26,072 bases of DNA from the NCBI GenBank assembly GCA_036897625.1, contig JAYMTA010000612.1, positions 1 through 26,072 on the forward strand, written 5' to 3'. Below the pieces are notes generated by a model that made no database searches, had not been told where the DNA came from, and saw nothing but the letters and a program-made list of their open reading frames with translations. A program made the position numbers and the translations under genes. Positions 22,300 to 26,072 of the stretch are shown here, piece by piece; the stretch's first letter is position 1; each line of letters begins with the position of its first letter. The DNA is from Pelargonium cotyledonis. Lineage: Eukaryota; Streptophyta; Magnoliopsida; Geraniales; Geraniaceae.

Positions 22300-24628
22300 T
22301 TACTTGGTACTTTCCTGGTTTGGATAATCACCGAGTTGCTCCATTTGCCAGTTTTCATGAGGTGCTGCGTGTTCATGGAAAGAAGTGTATTGCTGCAAAA
22401 TTACATTGCATGTTAACTTAATAATAGAAGGTTTTTTTTTTTTTTACACTCAATATATCCAACAAAAAAACATGTGAAACAAAAGCGTAGAGTTTTGGAG
22501 ACATGATTGGCATAATTTTACAAAACAAATAGACCGACTGTATGGCAGATACTAGTCCAATGTGCTCTCATCATCTGGTTTTTGTCCTCTTTTTTACATG
22601 ATATTTGGATGCCCATCTCAAATTAGCTTTTGTTTGAAAATTTCGGTCTCAATTATTGGATGGACTCATTAAACAAGCTGACTTGATACCATATGACAGA
22701 CAATTTTGCCAACTTTCTTTGATAACTAAATTTGAATATTGTTTCCAAGAAAATTTAAATAGTTACTTCCAATGTAATGTTCATGGGGGAATGAAAAAAA
22801 TGCATATAAATGTAGCGCAACTCATTAACTAAGAAACCAAACACTTAGTTATGGATGTTACCTCCATCTTCGCCAAGAGTTCTTTAGCTGTTGGAGCAGA
22901 GATAATTATCTCTCGAGCACCAGGCTTGATGAAGCCTTCCTTCACACCATTGTCAAATAGTGCAAGCAAAGGATTATAGTATCCATCCACATTCAGCAGA
23001 CCAACCTGTATGGAGTTAAGTCCAGTTATGACATGAAGTAGTTGTGCGCCAATTTTTAAGATTATCAAGAATGGAGATTGATAGGCTACCGGCTTTTTAT
23101 GAATTCCAAGTTGGGCCCATGTTATCATCTCCAACAGCTCTTCCATAGTACCATAACCTCCTAAACCAACAATATTTGACGCATACAAGCAAACCAAAAT
23201 GCTCAGATGTTAACAATAATAGAAATATAAACAATAATCTCTACTTCTTTCTAATTACTGATACAGATGTTCTGGATAGTTACCGGGAAGAGCAATAAAG
23301 GCATCAGATTCTCTTGCCATTTCAGCTTTACGCTCATGCATGTCTGAGACAACTCTTACTTCTCCAACAGTTTCACCAGATATCTGTGAAAAAACGCACA
23401 TGACAATTTACTATAATAATGGTTTCTTAGCCGACCACAAGATACAAGTCCAGTCCATTATTCAAAGTGGTTGCATCCAATATTAATCCCTTTACAAATC
23501 AAAATTCTAAAGAAAAATATACCACAAACTAAAAATAATCCATCAACATTCAGCATGGTGAATTTGGGGTGCAGTTGAAATAACCATCAGAGATTGAACA
23601 GAAACATGCAGAGCAAGGTTAATCAAAAGAGAAAAAAACAAAAATCAGTCTCAAATCTATTACCAATACAATTTTCACAATATGAGTTCTAAGGCTTTTA
23701 AAAGTGTTATATTTCAAGGAAGGACAACGATCCATTGTATTCATAACAAGGATGAAATGTTCAAACAAGAAAAAGAAAGTGGGTACCTCTATAGGCATCA
23801 GAGCTTTCGGAATGATCCTGCAAGTGAACAATAATTAAGAAGTGAGAGGTATGATATGATTAACAAACAACTAGGTTGCATCAACTGCTTCATTACTGAA
23901 AGTACAAACAATTCCACACTTGGAGCATGCTTTACCCAATAACATGGCAACCTCCGGCATGAACGTTCTGAGAAACCAGTCCCATCAGTCCAATACTTCC
24001 CCCTCCATACACCAGGTCTATCTTCTTCTTCACCTGCAACCAAAGCCAAATAAAAAGAGCAAAACTCAAAGCTCACGATAAATTATCGATCAAATGCAAG
24101 TGTATAATAGCAACTGATCAATGAGCATACAACCACTACCCATCTGATTAAATAACATATATCAGTTTGAGTAATTAGAATCAACACAACAAGTAAAAGT
24201 CCATCACAATTTGATATTTCAAAAAAAACAAAACCCAACACAAAGGTCTCATTACCAGACCAATAACCCACCACAAGCCCATTTCACAGGCAACACACAA
24301 AAGTCATATAACAGCCACCAAAAAGCTCATTTGCTTATTCCAAAAAGGCTATGTCCCTAGCAGGTTCCATTACCCATAAAGACCAAAACAGTGCAATAAA
24401 CACTCAGTGGTGTCCAAAACCATCAACTGACCATAAACAAAAACGCTTGAGAATGAAACACAACCCTCAATTCTGATAAACAAAACAATAACAAGTAAAT
24501 AAAAAAGAAACGAATTATCAAACCAGTTCATTGCCCAATTCAATAGACGCATTGCTAAAGACTTCTCTATTGCCAGATTTGCTTCCACAGAAGACACAGA
24601 CCCTCTTGAACTTGCTTCTCTCTGCCAT
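22300..24628 (-). CDS. LOG8: LOG8-like cytokinin riboside 5'-monophosphate phosphoribohydrolase
   Basis: This enzyme releases active free-base cytokinin from the nucleotide by removing ribose 5'-phosphate, a one-step activation in the cytosol and nucleus. Seven exons on the minus strand are 24628-24524, 24033-23936, 23817-23787, 23383-23284, 23160-23090, 23005-22862 and 22392-22300. They join in frame to 213 codons plus TAA, the usual LOG length. The start [16 protein letters not shown] was chosen because LOG proteins begin shortly before the VCVFCGS block; the frame stays open to an upstream ATG at 24703. Visible motifs are [10 protein letters not shown] (nucleotide fold), MHERKAEMA and [12 protein letters not shown], the family catalytic signature with its Arg and Glu. 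The tail [14 protein letters not shown] resembles Arabidopsis LOG8 as remembered. Older databases call this family lysine decarboxylase-like. No lesion is seen. Confidence 0.96.
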
Positions 24629-25730
24629 TAACGAATTGCGAAGCTGGTCCAATTCAGGTCCTAAATCGTTCGGGAGAGAGGAAATAATAAGACGAAAAAA
24701 CAAAACTTTGGCAAGAAAATATTAACAAAAATAGATTAAAAAGATCCCAACTTTAAACTTTAAAGGGATAAAAAAGAGAGTCAATCTCTGGACTGATCTT
24801 CTTCCCAGGGTGAATAAAGAAATCAAATAAAAAGGAGGAGTATATATTATTTGGTGAATAAAACAGAGAAGCCCACCAGTTTCAAATCCATCTCCTCGTG
24901 TCGGCTTTAAAATAAATACTAGAAATTGTTGGCTCGTTAAAACAATAATTAAAATAAAATAAAAAAACATCGATATCATGAGAAATGGAATAAAATAAAA
25001 TAGAGTCTCTATTTGAATTACCACTTTAGAGTGATGAGTAGTGATGACATAACATGTGGCATTCGAGTGTTTCATTATTCTCTTTTCAACGACAAAAGAG
25101 TTTCAAATAGTTCTATTTTAACAACATAGCTTGTGAGAATCTTGATTGTTTTTCAAACTCACCGAACACCAAGTAGTCTACCAAAACACTCATGTTCTAC
25201 CCATTACCGGGGCGTTGAGCGCTTATGCCGCGACATTGTCACTGAATGCAAAGTTTAAATGCTCCCACTAACTTTAAGTTCGGCCCACTGTTGCGCCAAT
25301 CAATCCCCATGTCGTGAAGCGATTATATTTGTTGGAGAGGCAAATATAATTCTACATTTGGAGTTGATTTTTTTGTTTTTGCATAAGTAACAACATAACT
25401 TTATAAATATATATAAATCAGCTTGCAATACATCTATAAATAAAATTATCATTTTATTGCTATTACTTATTATTGTATAATTAAAACATCACACATGCGA
25501 TCTTTTTTTTATTATTTTTAATATAAGAAGTGGGAATCAAATCTCGTATAATAGAGATAATTTACTATAATTGAGAAGAGTTGTCTCCAAAAAATTATAC
25601 ATGGGAGAGAACAAATGTTTAGTTGTTAATGGCACAACACAAAAATGCAAAATGTGCTAACTATTTATTTATGGGTGGAAAGTACAATTTAAAAAGAAAA
25701 TCTTAATCGTTCCTTAATTAATTGAATGAA
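24629..25730. other. LOG upstream region and intergenic DNA
   Basis: The first 100-200 bp upstream of the LOG start codon are probably its leader and promoter; no sharp TATA box stands out. A more GC-balanced patch at about 25140-25330 differs from its AT-rich surroundings and may be an old repeat fragment, but it shows no terminal repeats and no family I can name. The rest is AT-rich spacer. Confidence 0.4.
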
Positions 25731-26072
25731 TGACTAAAATGGTCCATGTATTATTAAGAATGTATTAAAATAGTCTTTTAATTTTGTAATAGACTCATTC
25801 AGTCCCTGTATTATCACAAAATGAGTTACCGCCGTTAACTTCCGTTAAATTGTGATTGTTTGGACTTTTTATTAATTAAATATTATTTTTAATTAAAAAT
25901 TAATCCTAGTGATCCCTACTTAGTCTACGTGGCACCAACTCATCTAAACCTAATTGTCCTCTCATCTCCTTCCTCATGTTCTCAATCTCCATAAATGGAG
26001 CTTGAGCTCCACCGCCACCGCCGCCGCTGCCGCCGGCGGCGGGTTTTCCCCTACCGCCTCCCCAAACCCACA
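25731..26072 (+). mobile_element. left end of a Mutator-like element, cut by the window edge
   Basis: The sequence from about 25731 (GACTAAAATGGTCCATGTAT) through CGCCGTTAACTTCCGTTAA near 25830-25850 is typical of long plant Mutator-like terminal repeats and shares the GTTAAC/CCGTTAA words with the element at 11798-13015. It is followed by a CGTGGCACC motif, a CT-rich leader-like stretch and then a GC-rich frame starting ATGGAGCTTGAGC at 25995 that is still open at the window end. The right terminal repeat would lie beyond the window, so the class is inferred from one end only. Confidence 0.5.

Noticed and set aside
24629-24703. Upstream in-frame ATG giving LOG a 25-residue N-terminal extension
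   Set aside because: LOG proteins begin shortly before VCVFCGS and the extension has no family-like features, so the inner ATG at 24628 is preferred.

Overview
This window looks like nuclear DNA from a flowering plant, most likely a eudicot. It is AT-rich, with short exons, GT/AG introns and introns inside 5' untranslated leaders. It carries plant-only families (DUF3511, a LOG cytokinin enzyme), site II and telo-box promoter motifs, and plant-style Mutator, SINE and small LTR-type repeats. I cannot name the species. From memory and not from a search, LOG8, NIPA9 and a DUF3511 gene are neighbours in Arabidopsis (At5g11950, At5g11960, At5g11970). The same three families lie here in the same relative order, so the right half looks like an old conserved block.

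Layout. 1-3300: AT-rich intergenic DNA with two foldback structures and no gene I can support. 3690-6340 (minus) and about 6740-10000 (plus): two eIF4A copies arranged head to head around a promoter of about 400 bp. The plus copy is intact at 413 codons. The minus copy keeps every splice site and exon boundary but has a 2-bp and a 1-bp deletion in coding exons, so it reads as a recently broken paralogue unless these are assembly errors. 10565-10735: a tRNA-derived SINE with target-site duplications. 11095-11484: a DUF3511 gene whose end is altered by a run of ten G. 11798-13015: a non-autonomous Mutator-like element with long inverted repeats and an unrelated GC-rich interior. 13231-13618: a small LTR-type fossil. 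15442-15660 (minus): a remnant of a plant RNase H-like domain. 15968-19754 (plus): a complete nine-exon NIPA9-type magnesium transporter. 21385-21500: a likely second SINE remnant. 22300-24628 (minus): a complete seven-exon LOG8-type cytokinin-activating enzyme. About 25731 to the end: the start of another Mutator-like element running out of the window.

The genes do not form a pathway. They are ordinary housekeeping or hormone genes, and the accessory content is transposon-derived. I did not find a new multi-gene system. The items most worth a second look are the head-to-head eIF4A pair with its shared promoter and one broken member, the C-terminal change in the DUF3511 protein, and the two Mutator-like elements that may carry host-gene fragments.
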